Positions 30,125-39,037 of a stretch of DNA of 64,000 nucleotides are shown one piece after another. Below the pieces are notes generated by a model. It was not told where the DNA came from. It was given only the letters and a program-made list of their open reading frames with translations, and searched no databases. A program made the translations under genes and the position numbers. Source of the stretch: an uncultured Paracoccaceae bacterium (GTDB lineage: Bacteria; Pseudomonadota; Alphaproteobacteria; Rhodobacterales; Rhodobacteraceae); assembly GCA_947500005.1 (NCBI GenBank), contig CANMQJ010000013.1, positions 62,001 through 126,000 of the forward strand, read 5' to 3'. Within the stretch, counting starts at the first letter, position 1; every line of letters starts with the position of its first letter.

Positions 30125-30721
30125 TCAATAGCTGTAGGTCAACCCCGTGCGGATCGCCTCGCGTAGCGAGGCCTCGGCCCATGTGCCTTCGCCGCCGCGC
30201 GCCTTGATCTCGCGCCATTGGGCGATGGCCCGGTCGGTGTCTCCGGTTTCGACGAACCCCTGGCCCATGTAGCTACGCGCCAGCAGGTTGCCGGGATTGG
30301 CGTCTATGGCGCGGCTGTAATAGGTCTCCGCCAGTGCGGCGTTGCCCAGTTTGCGATGGGTGAAGCCCCAATATGTCAGGACGAGGTCATCGTCCTGCGG
30401 CATCTGGTCCAGAAGCATCTGGGCCTCTTCCAGGCGCCCGGCATATGCCAGTTCGCGCACCGCGTCGCGCAGCGTGTCGAGATCGAGGGAGGAGGCCTTG
30501 TCAGGACGTACACAGCGTTCGATTTTCGGATCCCAGACGCCATTGACCTTCTTGGAATAACGCACCCACGCTTTCTTTACCGGGTCCCATTGCCTCTCGG
30601 AGTAGCAGTCCTTGGTGGTCTGCGTCTGCTTGGGCGGGGTCGGCGTCGTCATGTCGCTGCCGGCGGCGTGAAGCCCTGCGGGCAGGGTCGTCATCAGGGC
30701 AAGGGCGAGAAGCGCGCGCAT
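30125..30721 (-). CDS. Exported TPR-repeat protein
   Basis: A 198-residue protein with a signal peptide (MRALLALALMTTLPAGLHAAG), a Cys-containing N-terminal stretch (KDCYSERQWDPVKKAWVRY, IERCVRPDKA) and two or three tetratricopeptide repeats in the C-terminal half (AYAGRLEEAQMLLDQMP, GFTHRKLGNAALAETYY, GNLLARSYMGQGFVETGDTD). TPRs bind partner proteins; the partner here is unknown. The ATG at 30721 has a GGAG site, and a 10-bp hairpin lies 13 bp upstream. It follows the 52-residue Cys protein on the same strand. Confidence 0.85.
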   Translation of the reverse strand: MRALLALALMTTLPAGLHAAGSDMTTPTPPKQTQTTKDCYSERQWDPVKKAWVRYSKKVNGVWDPKIERCVRPDKASSLDLDTLRDAVRELAYAGRLEEAQMLLDQMPQDDDLVLTYWGFTHRKLGNAALAETYYSRAIDANPGNLLARSYMGQGFVETGDTDRAIAQWREIKARGGEGTWAEASLREAIRTGLTYSY

Positions 30722-30734
30722 ATCTTGAACTCCG

Positions 30735-30757
30735 TTCGGAAAGGTGGCCTTTCCGAA
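30735..30757 (-). promoter_or_regulatory. Leader hairpin before the TPR gene
   Basis: A perfect 10-bp inverted repeat (TTCGGAAAGG / CCTTTCCGAA) with a 3-nt loop lies just upstream of the GGAG ribosome-binding site of the TPR gene. It sits between the small Cys-protein gene and the TPR gene. It may be an attenuator or leader structure; no T run follows on the minus strand. Confidence 0.55.
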
Positions 30758-30830
30758 AGGATAAGGCATATGGAGGTCGCGGCGAGAGCCACTTGTCCCG
30801 CCGCTGCCATCACGTTTCGGTGAGCCGCGC

Positions 30831-30989
30831 TCAGCTGTTGACGATCTTTTCGCAGCTTTGCGTGTCGGCGTTCCATTGCGACCCCATGGCGCAGGACTGC
30901 GCCTGGTGCTGTCGGTCCGAGCACATGGCAAATGAGGCCGCGGGCAGGGCGACAAGGGCGAAGGCAGTCAGAACAATCTTGGCAGTCAT
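30831..30989 (-). CDS. 52-residue secreted Cys-containing protein
   Basis: A small gene read directly from the sequence. An ATG at 30989 preceded by CAGGAGAGAG opens a 52-codon frame ending in TGA at 30831. The product has a clear signal peptide (MTAKIVLTAFALVALPAASFA) and a 31-residue mature part with three Cys (MCSDRQHQAQSCAMGSQWNA and TQSCEKIVNS). The SCAxGxxW...C spacing resembles small exported proteins found next to purB in other Roseobacters, and loosely short chitin-binding-type motifs; function is unknown. It lies between purB and the TPR gene on the same strand. Confidence 0.85.
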   Translation of the reverse strand: MTAKIVLTAFALVALPAASFAMCSDRQHQAQSCAMGSQWNADTQSCEKIVNS

Positions 30990-31057
30990 CACTCTCTCCT
31001 GAATGAAATCGGTGCAGGAGCAAAGGTAGCGCGGATTGCCGGTGTCTCAAAGAATTT

Positions 31058-31108
31058 CCTGACGCAGCGTCAGGCTGGGCGGCGTCCTGCCCGCGAAACG
31101 GGCAGGAC
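31058..31108 (-). terminator. Two hairpins after purB
   Basis: Downstream of the purB stop on the minus strand come a perfect 10-bp stem (GTCCTGCCCG / CGGGCAGGAC, loop CGAAA, 31084-31108) and then a 17-bp palindrome (CCTGACGC-A-GCGTCAGG, 31058-31074) followed on the minus strand by AAATTCTTT. The second, with its T-rich tail, looks like the actual terminator. Confidence 0.7.
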
Positions 31109-31115
31109 AGGGGCA

Positions 31116-32423
31116 TCACTCCTCGCCGAAGACGCGGGCAAAGATCGTGTCTACATGCTTGGTGTGATAGCCGAGGTCGAATTTTTCCTCGATTTCCTCG
31201 CGGCCGAGCGCGGCGGTCACGTCCGGATCGGCCAGCAGCTCTTGCTTGAAATCGGTCCGGTGTTCCCAGACCTTCAGCGCGTTGCGCTGCACATAGGTAT
31301 AGGCGTCCTCGCGGCTGACGCCCGCCTGCGTGAGCGCGAGAAGGACGCGCTGGCTCATCACCAGGCCGGGGAACTTGTTCATGTTCTCCAGCATGTTCTC
31401 GGGAAAGATCAGCATCTTGTCGACGACGCTGGTCAGCCGGGCAAGGGCGAAGTCCAGCGTGATGGTGGCGTCGGGACCGATCATCCGCTCGACCGAACTA
31501 TGCGAGATGTCGCGCTCGTGCCAGAGCGCCACGTTCTCCATCGCCGGGATCACCGCCGAACGGACCATGCGCGCGAGCCCGGTCAGGTTCTCGGTCAGCA
31601 CCGGGTTCTTCTTGTGCGGCATCGCCGAGGAGCCCTTCTGCCCCATCGAGAAGAATTCCGCTCCTTCCAACACCTCGGTGCGTTGCATATGGCGGATCTC
31701 GATCGCGATGTTCTCGATCGAACTGGCGATCACGCCCAGCGTGGCGAAAAAGGCGGCGTGGCGGTCGCGGGGGATGACCTGCGTGCTGATCGGTTCAGGC
31801 ACCAGTCCCAGCTTGTCGCAGACATGCTCTTCGACGCGCGGGTCGACATTGGCGAAGGTGCCGACAGCGCCGCTGATGGCACCCGTTGCGATCTCGGCGC
31901 GCGCGTCGCGCATGCGCGAAAGGTTGCGGTCCATCTCGGCATAGAAGCGGGCAAAGGTCAGGCCCATGGTGGTGGGCTCGGCATGGATGCCGTGCGAGCG
32001 ACCGATGCGCACGGTGTCCTTGTGCTCGTAGGCGCGGCGCTTGAGCGCGGCCAGCAGCGCCTCGAGATCGGCGATCAGGATATCGGCGGCGCGGGTAAGC
32101 TGAACGTTGAAACAGGTGTCGAGCACGTCCGAAGAGGTCATGCCCTGGTGAACGAAGCGGGCCTCCTCGGAGCCCACATGCTCGGCCAGGTGGGTGAGGA
32201 AGGCGATCACGTCATGCTTGGTGACCGCCTCGATCTCGTCGATCCGGGCCACGTCGAATTCCACGTCCTTGGCCTTCCACACGGCCTCGGCATTCTCGCG
32301 CGGGATCACGCCCAGGTCGGCCATCGCGTCGCAGGCATGGGCCTCGATCTCGAACCAGATGCGGAACTTGGTCTCGGGCGACCAGATGGCGACCATGTCG
32401 GGACGGGAATAGCGGGGGATCAT
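31116..32423 (-). CDS. purB: Adenylosuccinate lyase
   Basis: Purine biosynthesis enzyme cleaving SAICAR and adenylosuccinate. The 435 residues match the short bacterial PurB form, with the fumarase/aspartase superfamily signature GSSAMPHKKNP and the active-site regions TSSDVLDT and GRSHGIHAEPTT. The start is the ATG at 32423 (MIPRYSRPDMVAIWSPE), which is the family N-terminus; the frame is open further upstream but without similarity. A single-gene unit followed by terminator hairpins and the small Cys-protein gene. Confidence 0.97.
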   Translation of the reverse strand: MIPRYSRPDMVAIWSPETKFRIWFEIEAHACDAMADLGVIPRENAEAVWKAKDVEFDVARIDEIEAVTKHDVIAFLTHLAEHVGSEEARFVHQGMTSSDVLDTCFNVQLTRAADILIADLEALLAALKRRAYEHKDTVRIGRSHGIHAEPTTMGLTFARFYAEMDRNLSRMRDARAEIATGAISGAVGTFANVDPRVEEHVCDKLGLVPEPISTQVIPRDRHAAFFATLGVIASSIENIAIEIRHMQRTEVLEGAEFFSMGQKGSSAMPHKKNPVLTENLTGLARMVRSAVIPAMENVALWHERDISHSSVERMIGPDATITLDFALARLTSVVDKMLIFPENMLENMNKFPGLVMSQRVLLALTQAGVSREDAYTYVQRNALKVWEHRTDFKQELLADPDVTAALGREEIEEKFDLGYHTKHVDTIFARVFGEE

Positions 32424-32551
32424 CGGCGGGACCTTCTCACAGGGGGCAAGGGGCGTGTTCGCGCGGGTCATAGACCGGGGCGCGCGATGGAACAAGCCAT
32501 GCGCGCGGTGATGAGACGGTTTGCCCCCGCCACGTACCGATGATCGCCGTC

Positions 32552-33769
32552 TCAGTCCTCGAGACGTGTCACGACATGTGAGGACGCTTCGAGCGTGCGG
32601 TGCACGGGGCAACGGTCCGCGATTTCCAGCAGCCGCGCGCGCTGTTCGGCATCGAGCGCCCCGTCGATCCGGATCACGCGGTCGAACCTGTCGACCTTGC
32701 CCGGGGGCGTGCCCGGTCCGGCGTCCTGGGCGTGAACCTTGTCATGGCTGACATCCACGCTGACATGCTCCAGCGGCCAGCCCTTTCGGCGGGCATACAT
32801 GCGGATCGTCATCGACGTGCAGGCGCCAAGACCGGCGGCGAGGAATCCGTAGGGCGACATGCCCCGGTCGGTGCCACCATAGGCCGGGGGTTCGTCGGCC
32901 AGCAGATGGTGGCGCGGCCCGGACTGGATATCCTGCAGGAACCCCGCGGGGTCGGCCTCGGTCACGCGAACGATCCCCTCGGGCGCGCCGGGCGGCGGGG
33001 CTGGAGGCGAAAGATCGGCATAGCGCGCGACCCAGGCCGCGATGACGCCGGCGGCATATTCCGCATCGCCCGCGCGCGTGATCAGGTGGTCGGCGTCGTC
33101 GAGCGTCACGAAACTCTTGGGGTGGCGCGCGGCGGTAAAGATGCGGGTGGCGTTGTCGATCCCAACCGTCTCGTCACCCGGGGCGTGCATGACCAGCAGT
33201 GCCGCGTCCAGCTTTTCGATCGCGGGCCGCAGCGCGGTTTCCGAGATGTCGCGGACGAAATCGCGGCCGATGCGGAACGGACGACCTGCCAGCGTGACCT
33301 CGGCTGCGCCATCCTCGTGGATGCGGGGCAGGGCCTCGGAGAAATGATGGGTGACGTGGCTCGGGTCGAAGGGCGCGTTGAGCGTGGCCACGGCCCGCAC
33401 CGAGGGGATTTCCGCCCGGGCGCGCAGCACTGCCGCCCCGCCGAGCGAATGGCCGATCAGAAGGTCGGGCGCCATGTCGCGCCCGACAAGATAGCGCGCC
33501 GCCGCTACCAGATCCTCGACATTCGAGGTGAAGGTCGTGTTGGCGAATTCGCCCTCGGAATGGCCGAGCCCCGTGAAATCGAAGCGCAGCACTGCGATGC
33601 CCATCGCCGCCAGTCGAGCGGCTATGCGCCGCGCGGCCGGGATATCCTTGGAGCAGGTGAAGCAATGGGCGAAGAGTGCGGTGGCCAGAACCGGCCCCTC
33701 GGGCAGGTCTAGCCGCGCGGCAAGCTCGTTGCCATCGTGGCCGGTGAATGCGATGCGTTCGGTGGGCAT
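32552..33769 (-). CDS. Bifunctional alpha/beta-hydrolase / OsmC fusion protein
   Basis: A 405-residue fusion. Residues 1-~255 are an alpha/beta hydrolase with nucleophile elbow GHSLGGAAVL and a catalytic Asp/His near HAPGDETVG and DDADHLI. Residues ~270-405 are an OsmC/Ohr-type domain (GMSPYGFLAAGLGACTSMTI, with the C-terminal CPVHRTLEAS supplying the second Cys). The OsmC half is expected to reduce organic hydroperoxides through its Cys pair, and the hydrolase half may cleave esters. The fusion is a known arrangement in many bacteria. It stands alone. Confidence 0.93.
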   Translation of the reverse strand: MPTERIAFTGHDGNELAARLDLPEGPVLATALFAHCFTCSKDIPAARRIAARLAAMGIAVLRFDFTGLGHSEGEFANTTFTSNVEDLVAAARYLVGRDMAPDLLIGHSLGGAAVLRARAEIPSVRAVATLNAPFDPSHVTHHFSEALPRIHEDGAAEVTLAGRPFRIGRDFVRDISETALRPAIEKLDAALLVMHAPGDETVGIDNATRIFTAARHPKSFVTLDDADHLITRAGDAEYAAGVIAAWVARYADLSPPAPPPGAPEGIVRVTEADPAGFLQDIQSGPRHHLLADEPPAYGGTDRGMSPYGFLAAGLGACTSMTIRMYARRKGWPLEHVSVDVSHDKVHAQDAGPGTPPGKVDRFDRVIRIDGALDAEQRARLLEIADRCPVHRTLEASSHVVTRLED

Positions 33770-33929
33770 TGGGAAATCCTGAGTGGTGCTGCGCGCCCAA
33801 GATGGCCGGGCGGCCCGGGGGGCGCAACCCGGCCGGGCCGCGGGTCACGCCAAGGTGACGCCTCGTGCAGGACACTGGACCTTTTCCGGAGCTCATGTCA
33901 CCTCTGCCGATCTGTGCGAAGGAAACGGG

Positions 33930-34790
33930 ATGCTCAAGATTCTTTCCGGCATATTCGGCGCCTTGCTGGTGGCAAGCTATCTGGGTGCGCTGCATCCTGC
34001 GGGCGACAGTCTTGCGGTGTTCCGGCCGGTCTGGGCGGCGATCTTTGCCCTTTGCGTGATCTGGACCGCGTGGCCCCGCCGGGTGCGCTGGCCGCTGGCC
34101 GTGGCGGGGATGCTGGCCATCGTGCATTTGGTCTGGCCGCTCTGGGTCCCGTCGCAGGTACCGGCCGGGGGGCTGGTGCTGTACCAGCAGAACCTGCTCT
34201 ACAATCGTCAGCACGATGCCGCCTGGCTGGACGCCGTGGCGCGGGCGGCACCGGACGTGATCACGTTGGAGGAGGTTTCGGTTCGCAACGAGGTGCTTCT
34301 GGGCAGACTTGGAAACAGTCATCCGGCCCAGGTCCTGTGCCCGTTCGCCACGGTGGGAAGCGTGGCGGTCCTGTCGCGGTTTGCCAAGGTGCCTGGCAGC
34401 GAGACATGCGTCGAGCGGCAGGGGTTGGCTGCGATGCAGGTCGAGACGCCGCAGGGCAGGGTCACGCTGGCGGCGCTGCATCTGCGCTGGCCCTGGCCGC
34501 AGGGGCAGGCGGCGCAGGTAGAGCGATTGCTGCCGGTTCTGGAGGCCCTGCCGCGACCGGTCGTTCTGGCCGGGGATTTCAATGCGGTCGGTTGGTCGCA
34601 TAGCGTCCGTCGGATCGCGCGGGCCACCGGCAACGAGCGGATAGGTCCGCTCAGGCGCAGCTTCGTCCTGCCGCATGTTCGGTACCCGGTCACGATCGAC
34701 CACGTCCTGGCCCCGGGTGGGGTGGCCGAGATCATGCCGCGCCTCGGATCGGACCATTTCGGCGTCCTGGCGCGGGTATTGCCCAACTAG
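33930..34790 (+). CDS. Endonuclease/exonuclease/phosphatase-family membrane protein
   Basis: A 286-residue protein with three N-terminal membrane helices (~1-70) followed by an EEP-superfamily catalytic domain: YQQNLLYNR, ITLEEVS (metal-binding Glu), LAGDFNAVGWS, and the C-terminal VTIDHVLA and GSDHFGVLARV His pair. Substrates in this superfamily range from DNA to phospholipid headgroups, and the membrane anchor argues against DNA repair. The ATG at 33930 has an AAGGAAACGGG site. The TAG stop shares CTAG with the stop of the convergent gene. Confidence 0.85.
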   Translation: MLKILSGIFGALLVASYLGALHPAGDSLAVFRPVWAAIFALCVIWTAWPRRVRWPLAVAGMLAIVHLVWPLWVPSQVPAGGLVLYQQNLLYNRQHDAAWLDAVARAAPDVITLEEVSVRNEVLLGRLGNSHPAQVLCPFATVGSVAVLSRFAKVPGSETCVERQGLAAMQVETPQGRVTLAALHLRWPWPQGQAAQVERLLPVLEALPRPVVLAGDFNAVGWSHSVRRIARATGNERIGPLRRSFVLPHVRYPVTIDHVLAPGGVAEIMPRLGSDHFGVLARVLPN

Positions 34791-35443
34791 AGCGTTCGGA
34801 AATCCCGGACGGTGCCATCGCCCAGAACCCCGTGGTCCATCCCGATGTCCCAGGGCATGGGATAGATCGTTTCCATCGCCGAGAAGCCCTGCCCGGTGCC
34901 GATGACTGTCGGGCGCGGCGAGAGCGCGGCAAGCGTGCGGTCGTAGTAGCCGCCGCCATTGCCCAGGCGAAAGCCAACACTGTCGAGGCCCAGCACCGGG
35001 GCGATCACGAGATCCGGAGCAAGCCACGCGCCCGAGACGGGAACCGGAATGTTCCAGACCCCGCGCTCCATCTTCGCGCCGGGTGCCCATTCCCGAAACC
35101 TTACAGGAGCATTCCGCCCAACGACGACCGGCAGGGCGATACGCGCTCCCCGCGCATGGGCTGCCGCCATCCAGCCGCGCAGGTCCGGTTCCGCCCGGAT
35201 CGGCCAGTAGGCGGCGACGATCAGGCCGGGCGCTGGGTTTACCAGCCTGTCGAGGCCTGCCGCGATGACCTCCGCCTCTCGCTGGCGCATCTCCTGCGAT
35301 TGTGCGCGCCGCAAGTCGAGCAGGCGCGCGCGTTGGGCCTTGCGAAACCGGTTCACGTCGCGCCAGGCGTCGGGATCGACCGGAAAGCCGTTCACAAGCT
35401 CATGTGCGAAGCAGGGCGGGTTCCCGGGCGTGTCGTCGGTCAT
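34787..35443 (-). CDS. 5-formyltetrahydrofolate cyclo-ligase
   Basis: Folate-salvage enzyme converting 5-formyl-THF to 5,10-methenyl-THF with ATP. The 218-residue protein carries the family signature [13 protein letters not shown] and the N-terminal [14 protein letters not shown] region that precedes catalytic basic residues. The first ~30 residues ([20 protein letters not shown]) are an extension seen in Rhodobacterales homologues. It ends on a CTAG shared with the EEP gene and starts 10 bp downstream of the dddP stop, so it may be cotranscribed with dddP. Confidence 0.93.
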   Translation of the reverse strand: MTDDTPGNPPCFAHELVNGFPVDPDAWRDVNRFRKAQRARLLDLRRAQSQEMRQREAEVIAAGLDRLVNPAPGLIVAAYWPIRAEPDLRGWMAAAHARGARIALPVVVGRNAPVRFREWAPGAKMERGVWNIPVPVSGAWLAPDLVIAPVLGLDSVGFRLGNGGGYYDRTLAALSPRPTVIGTGQGFSAMETIYPMPWDIGMDHGVLGDGTVRDFRTL

Positions 35444-35453
35444 GTTCCGCAGC

Positions 35454-36794
35454 TTACCGGCCCATCAGGGCCGCGTCGAACGGGTATTTCGTCAGGTTCT
35501 CGTAGCCATCCTCGGTGATAAGCACCTGGTCCTCGAGCTTGATCGAGAAATCGCCGCCCACCTCTCCGACGCAGGCCTCGACGCAGAGTACCATGCCCGG
35601 CTCCAATGCGTAGTCGAAGGCGCCGGACACCGCCCTGTCGGGATAGGCGACCAGGGGCCATTCATCGCACAGACCCACGCCATGCATGAGGCAGCCGTAT
35701 TTCTGCTGCTGGTACTTTTCGGCAAGCCGGTGGGCATTCTCGGTCAACTCGGGGATCGCCACCCCGGGTTTCAGCATCTCCATATTGGTCATGATATGCT
35801 CATGTGCGTGCTGCATGGCTTCGATCATGTCGGGGCGCGGCCGCGTGTCGCCGATCCACCAGGTCCGGCTGATATCGACGCAGATCCCGTAAGACCCGAT
35901 GAGATCCGTGTCGAAGGCGATGATCTCGTTTCGCTGCGTGATCCGCGGGCCGCATTCCTGGAACCAGGGGTTCGTTCGCGGCCCCGAGGCAAGAAGCCGC
36001 GTTTCGATCCATTCGCCGCCGCGCCGGATGTTCTCGGCATGAAGCACTGCCCAGATGTCGTCCTCGGATGTCCGGCCGTCGCCAACATTGGCACGGGCGA
36101 AGCGTTCCATCTCGGCCACCGCGGCCTCGCAGGCGTGGCTGGCGCAGCGCATGGCCAGGATCTCGTCGGGGCCCTTGATTGCGCGGGTCTTCTCGGTGAC
36201 CTCCTCGCCCTCCATCACCTCGAAGCCCTGCGCCTCGAGCGCTCGCAGCCCGTGCAGCATCACCTTGTCCACGGCCAGCCGCCTGTTGCCCGCCCCATGC
36301 GCGGCGATCAGCAGGCGCACCTCGTTGGCGAAGGTATCGGCGGCCACGTCCACCTTGTCGCCCCGGTCGAAATAGAACAGGTCCGCGCCCGAGCGCACCT
36401 CGCGCACGAGCGGGTTGAAGGAGGACAGGAAGGGCGCGTTCTTGTAATCCCAGATCACCATGTAGCCATCGGCGCAAAGCAGCACCGCGCGGAACGGGTT
36501 ATGCGTGTTCCAAAGCTGCATGTTGGTGCTGTCGGTCGCATACCGGATGTTGAGCGGATCGAAGAGCAGGATGCCGCCATAGCCGCGATCCACCACCGCC
36601 CGCGTCAGACGCCGCCAGCGGAAATCGCGCATCCGAACCAGATCGGGCAGGTCAAGTCCGGCCGCCGCCCATTCGGCAAAGGCCAACTGCGTCGGCCCGA
36701 TCTCGATACGGTCGTTGTCGTTCGGGCTGCCATCGCCCAGCGTGGCCCCTCGGCTCGGGTCGATCTTGCGCGTGTCTCGGTAATGCAGATTCAT
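35454..36794 (-). CDS. dddP: DMSP lyase DddP
   Basis: Metallo-enzyme of the M24 peptidase fold that cleaves dimethylsulfoniopropionate to dimethyl sulfide and acrylate. Starting at the ATG at 36794 (GGAGGAG site upstream) the protein is 446 residues, [16 protein letters not shown] onward. The metal ligands known from Roseobacter DddP structures are all present at the same numbers: Asp295, Asp297, Asp307, His371, Glu406 and Glu421. Trp95, Tyr366 and Asp377 of the reported active site are also kept. No acuI, acuK or dmdA homologue flanks it. The 5-formyl-THF cyclo-ligase gene starts 10 bp downstream on the same strand. An open antisense frame over it is not a gene. Confidence 0.97.
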   Translation of the reverse strand: MNLHYRDTRKIDPSRGATLGDGSPNDNDRIEIGPTQLAFAEWAAAGLDLPDLVRMRDFRWRRLTRAVVDRGYGGILLFDPLNIRYATDSTNMQLWNTHNPFRAVLLCADGYMVIWDYKNAPFLSSFNPLVREVRSGADLFYFDRGDKVDVAADTFANEVRLLIAAHGAGNRRLAVDKVMLHGLRALEAQGFEVMEGEEVTEKTRAIKGPDEILAMRCASHACEAAVAEMERFARANVGDGRTSEDDIWAVLHAENIRRGGEWIETRLLASGPRTNPWFQECGPRITQRNEIIAFDTDLIGSYGICVDISRTWWIGDTRPRPDMIEAMQHAHEHIMTNMEMLKPGVAIPELTENAHRLAEKYQQQKYGCLMHGVGLCDEWPLVAYPDRAVSGAFDYALEPGMVLCVEACVGEVGGDFSIKLEDQVLITEDGYENLTKYPFDAALMGR

Positions 36795-36989
36795 CTCGGG
36801 CTCCTCCGTGGCCCAAGATTTGACCGCGCTTCCAGCACGATCATGTCGGTTTGCGACGCTCATGGCGCGAAAACCTGTCGCCGCCGGTCCACCCGCCCCG
36901 AAGGTGCAACAAAAGCTTCACGCGGCGGTCACAGGGCCGTTGCCTTTCCGACGTTCTGTCCGCTCACCAACAAACCACTGGAGGGACCG

Positions 36990-38225
36990 ATGCGTCACCT
37001 GACCCTGACCACCGCGCTGCTGGCCATGGCGGCCGGCACTGTCAGCCACGCCATGCCGGATGGCGTCACCTACGGGCCGCGCCCATTCTACCTGATCGAC
37101 CGCATGGAGGACGGACCGCTCAAGGACAAGCTGGCCTCCTGCCAGGGGCAGAGCGCGAAGCGGTCGAAATTCTCGATCGGACATCGCGGAGCGCCGCTGC
37201 AATTCCCGGAACACACCGTCGAATCGAACCGGGCCGCGGCGCGGATGGGCGCAGGCATCTTGGAATGTGACGTGACCTTCACCGCGGACAAGCAACTGGT
37301 CTGCCGCCATGCACAGAACGACCTGCATACCACGACCGACATTCTCGGCGGTGAGCTTGCCGCGAAATGCACGCAGCCCTTTGCCCCCGCGCAGGACGAC
37401 AAGAAGGCCAGTGCCGAATGCCGGGCCTCGGACATCACGCTGGCCGAGTTCCGCACGCTGACCGGCAAGATGGATGCGGCAAACCGCGCCGCCACCACGC
37501 CCGCCGAGTACATGGACGGCACCGCCAACTGGCGCACCGATCTCTACTCGGTGCAGGACGGCACCCTGATGACCCATGCCGAGTCCATCGCGCTGTTCGA
37601 CAGCCTGGGGGTCGATTTCACGCCCGAACTGAAATCCCCCTCGGTTGAGATGCCATTCGACGGGTTCAGCCAGGCCGATTATGCGCAGAAGCTGATCGAC
37701 GAGTACAAGGCGGCCGGCATCGACCCGGCGCGCGTCTGGCCGCAGAGCTTCAATCTCGACGACGTGAAGTACTGGATCGAGAACGAGCCCGAATTCGGTG
37801 CGCAGGCAGTCTATCTCGACGACCGTTACGAGGCGTCGGACGAGGACGAGGGCCCGATCGACCCGATGGACCCCGCCACCTTCAAACCGACCATGCAGGA
37901 ACTGGCCGATATGGGCGTCAACTATATCGCGCCACCGATGTGGATGCTTCTGACGACGGACGAGTCGGGCAAGATGGTCGCCTCGGAATACGCAAAGGCG
38001 GCTCAGGAGGCGGATCTGGACATCATCACCTGGACGCTTGAACGCTCTGGCCCGCTCACCTCGGGCGGCGGCTGGTATTTCCAGTCGGTCAAGGAGGCCA
38101 CCGATACCGATGGCGACTATTTCACGATCCTGCACGCGCTGCGTGAAGAAGCGGGCGTGATTGGCGTCTTCTCGGACTGGCCGGCCACGGTCACCTATTA
38201 CGCGAACTGCATGGGCCTCGAATGA
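36990..38225 (+). CDS. Secreted glycerophosphodiester phosphodiesterase
   Basis: A 411-residue protein with a signal peptide ([21 protein letters not shown]) and a GDPD TIM-barrel: [35 protein letters not shown] and FTPELKSP hold the catalytic His pair and Ca/Mg-binding acids. It releases sn-glycerol-3-phosphate from lipid headgroups such as glycerophosphocholine in the periplasm. ~90 residues between the early motifs and the barrel rest are insertions ([27 protein letters not shown]). The ATG at 36990 has a GGAGGGA site; the frame upstream is antisense to dddP and not credible. Divergent from dddP. Confidence 0.92.
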   Translation: MRHLTLTTALLAMAAGTVSHAMPDGVTYGPRPFYLIDRMEDGPLKDKLASCQGQSAKRSKFSIGHRGAPLQFPEHTVESNRAAARMGAGILECDVTFTADKQLVCRHAQNDLHTTTDILGGELAAKCTQPFAPAQDDKKASAECRASDITLAEFRTLTGKMDAANRAATTPAEYMDGTANWRTDLYSVQDGTLMTHAESIALFDSLGVDFTPELKSPSVEMPFDGFSQADYAQKLIDEYKAAGIDPARVWPQSFNLDDVKYWIENEPEFGAQAVYLDDRYEASDEDEGPIDPMDPATFKPTMQELADMGVNYIAPPMWMLLTTDESGKMVASEYAKAAQEADLDIITWTLERSGPLTSGGGWYFQSVKEATDTDGDYFTILHALREEAGVIGVFSDWPATVTYYANCMGLE

Positions 38226-38243
38226 CGGGTCTTCTCAACCGGG

Positions 38244-38264
38244 CCGGGGCAGGCTATGCCCCGG
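38244..38264 (+). promoter_or_regulatory. Hairpin enclosing a possible start codon
   Basis: A perfect 8-bp stem (CCGGGGCA / TGCCCCGG) with a GGCTA loop lies between the glycerophosphodiesterase stop and the next gene and contains that gene's first in-frame ATG (38256). It could be the end of the upstream transcript or a structure limiting initiation. Confidence 0.5.
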
Positions 38265-39002
38265 TCCATGATCCTGCATGACCGTATCCCCCACGACCTG
38301 ACCCCGCGCAAACTGCCGGGTATCCAGCCTGCAACGATGCAAACCTGGCTGCATCGCGACGAGGCATTCTACGCCCAGATGGCCCATCGCGATGCGCTGA
38401 TCGCGAATCGGCGCGACGCCGTGATCGCGCTGGACGAGGCCGCCCGGCCCGCCGCCGAGGAACTCCTCGACCTGGTACGCGAGACCGCTTATCCCGACCA
38501 GACCGACCCTGTGACCCGCCCCGACGGTGTGACCGTGGCCGTGGATCGCTCGGACCCGCTCGGCACGTTGGGCCGTCTGGTGCAGGAGGATTTCTGCATC
38601 CTGCAGAAACAGGGCGACGAACACGTGATGACAGGGGCGGTTCTTTGCTTTCCTGCAAGCTGGATGCTGTCCGAGAAATTCATGCGCCCGCTGATCCGGA
38701 TCCACCAGCCTGTCGACGCCTATGACGAGGATGTCGCGCGCCGGGTGCAGCGTCTGTTCGACGGGATCCAGGTGGGTCGGCCGCTTTGGCGGTTCAACGC
38801 CTTGTGGTACGAGGATGCCGAGCTTCACCAACCCCGGAGCGAGGACGCGCGGCGTGCCAGGGCCGGGACGGAGCCGCCTTTCCTGCGCAGTGAACGCCAG
38901 TGCCTGCTGCGTCTGCCCGAGACCCAGGCGGTGGTTTTCTCGATCCACACCTATGTGCTGCCGCGCGACAAGGTGGCCCCAAACATCCGAAACCCCGCCT
39001 GA
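38256..39002 (+). CDS. Haem-dependent oxidative N-demethylase-like protein (DUF3445)
   Basis: A 248-residue DUF3445 protein. The family includes the haem subunit of dimethylamine monooxygenase and related oxidative N-demethylases. Typical elements are LPGIQP near the start, RPDGVTVAVDRSDPLGTLGRLVQEDF, LCFPASWMLSEKFMRPLIRIHQPV and SERQCLLRLPETQAVVFSIHTYVL. By family knowledge it binds haem and a substrate amine. The partner subunits of the multi-subunit enzyme are not in the window, so it may be the single-gene form. Two starts are possible, 38256 (in a hairpin) and 38268 (MILHDRIPHDL). It begins 30 bp after the glycerophosphodiesterase stop. Confidence 0.85.
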   Translation: MPRSMILHDRIPHDLTPRKLPGIQPATMQTWLHRDEAFYAQMAHRDALIANRRDAVIALDEAARPAAEELLDLVRETAYPDQTDPVTRPDGVTVAVDRSDPLGTLGRLVQEDFCILQKQGDEHVMTGAVLCFPASWMLSEKFMRPLIRIHQPVDAYDEDVARRVQRLFDGIQVGRPLWRFNALWYEDAELHQPRSEDARRARAGTEPPFLRSERQCLLRLPETQAVVFSIHTYVLPRDKVAPNIRNPA

Positions 39003-39016
39003 GGGCGGGGTTTCGG
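38987..39016. terminator. Bidirectional hairpin over the DUF3445 stop
   Basis: A perfect 13-bp stem (CCGAAACCCCGCC / GGCGGGGTTTCGG) with a 4-nt loop that contains the TGA stop of the DUF3445 gene (39000-39002). It separates that gene from the convergent unknown gene ending at 39038 and could serve both strands. Confidence 0.8.
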
Positions 39017-39037
39017 ACTGGGCGCGGTGCGTGACGG

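Noticed and set aside
35265..38225. 986-codon open frame on the plus strand running through dddP antisense and into the glycerophosphodiesterase
   Set aside because: Only the part from 36990 has a ribosome-binding site, signal peptide and family similarity. The rest is the mirror of dddP, a common effect of high-GC codon use.
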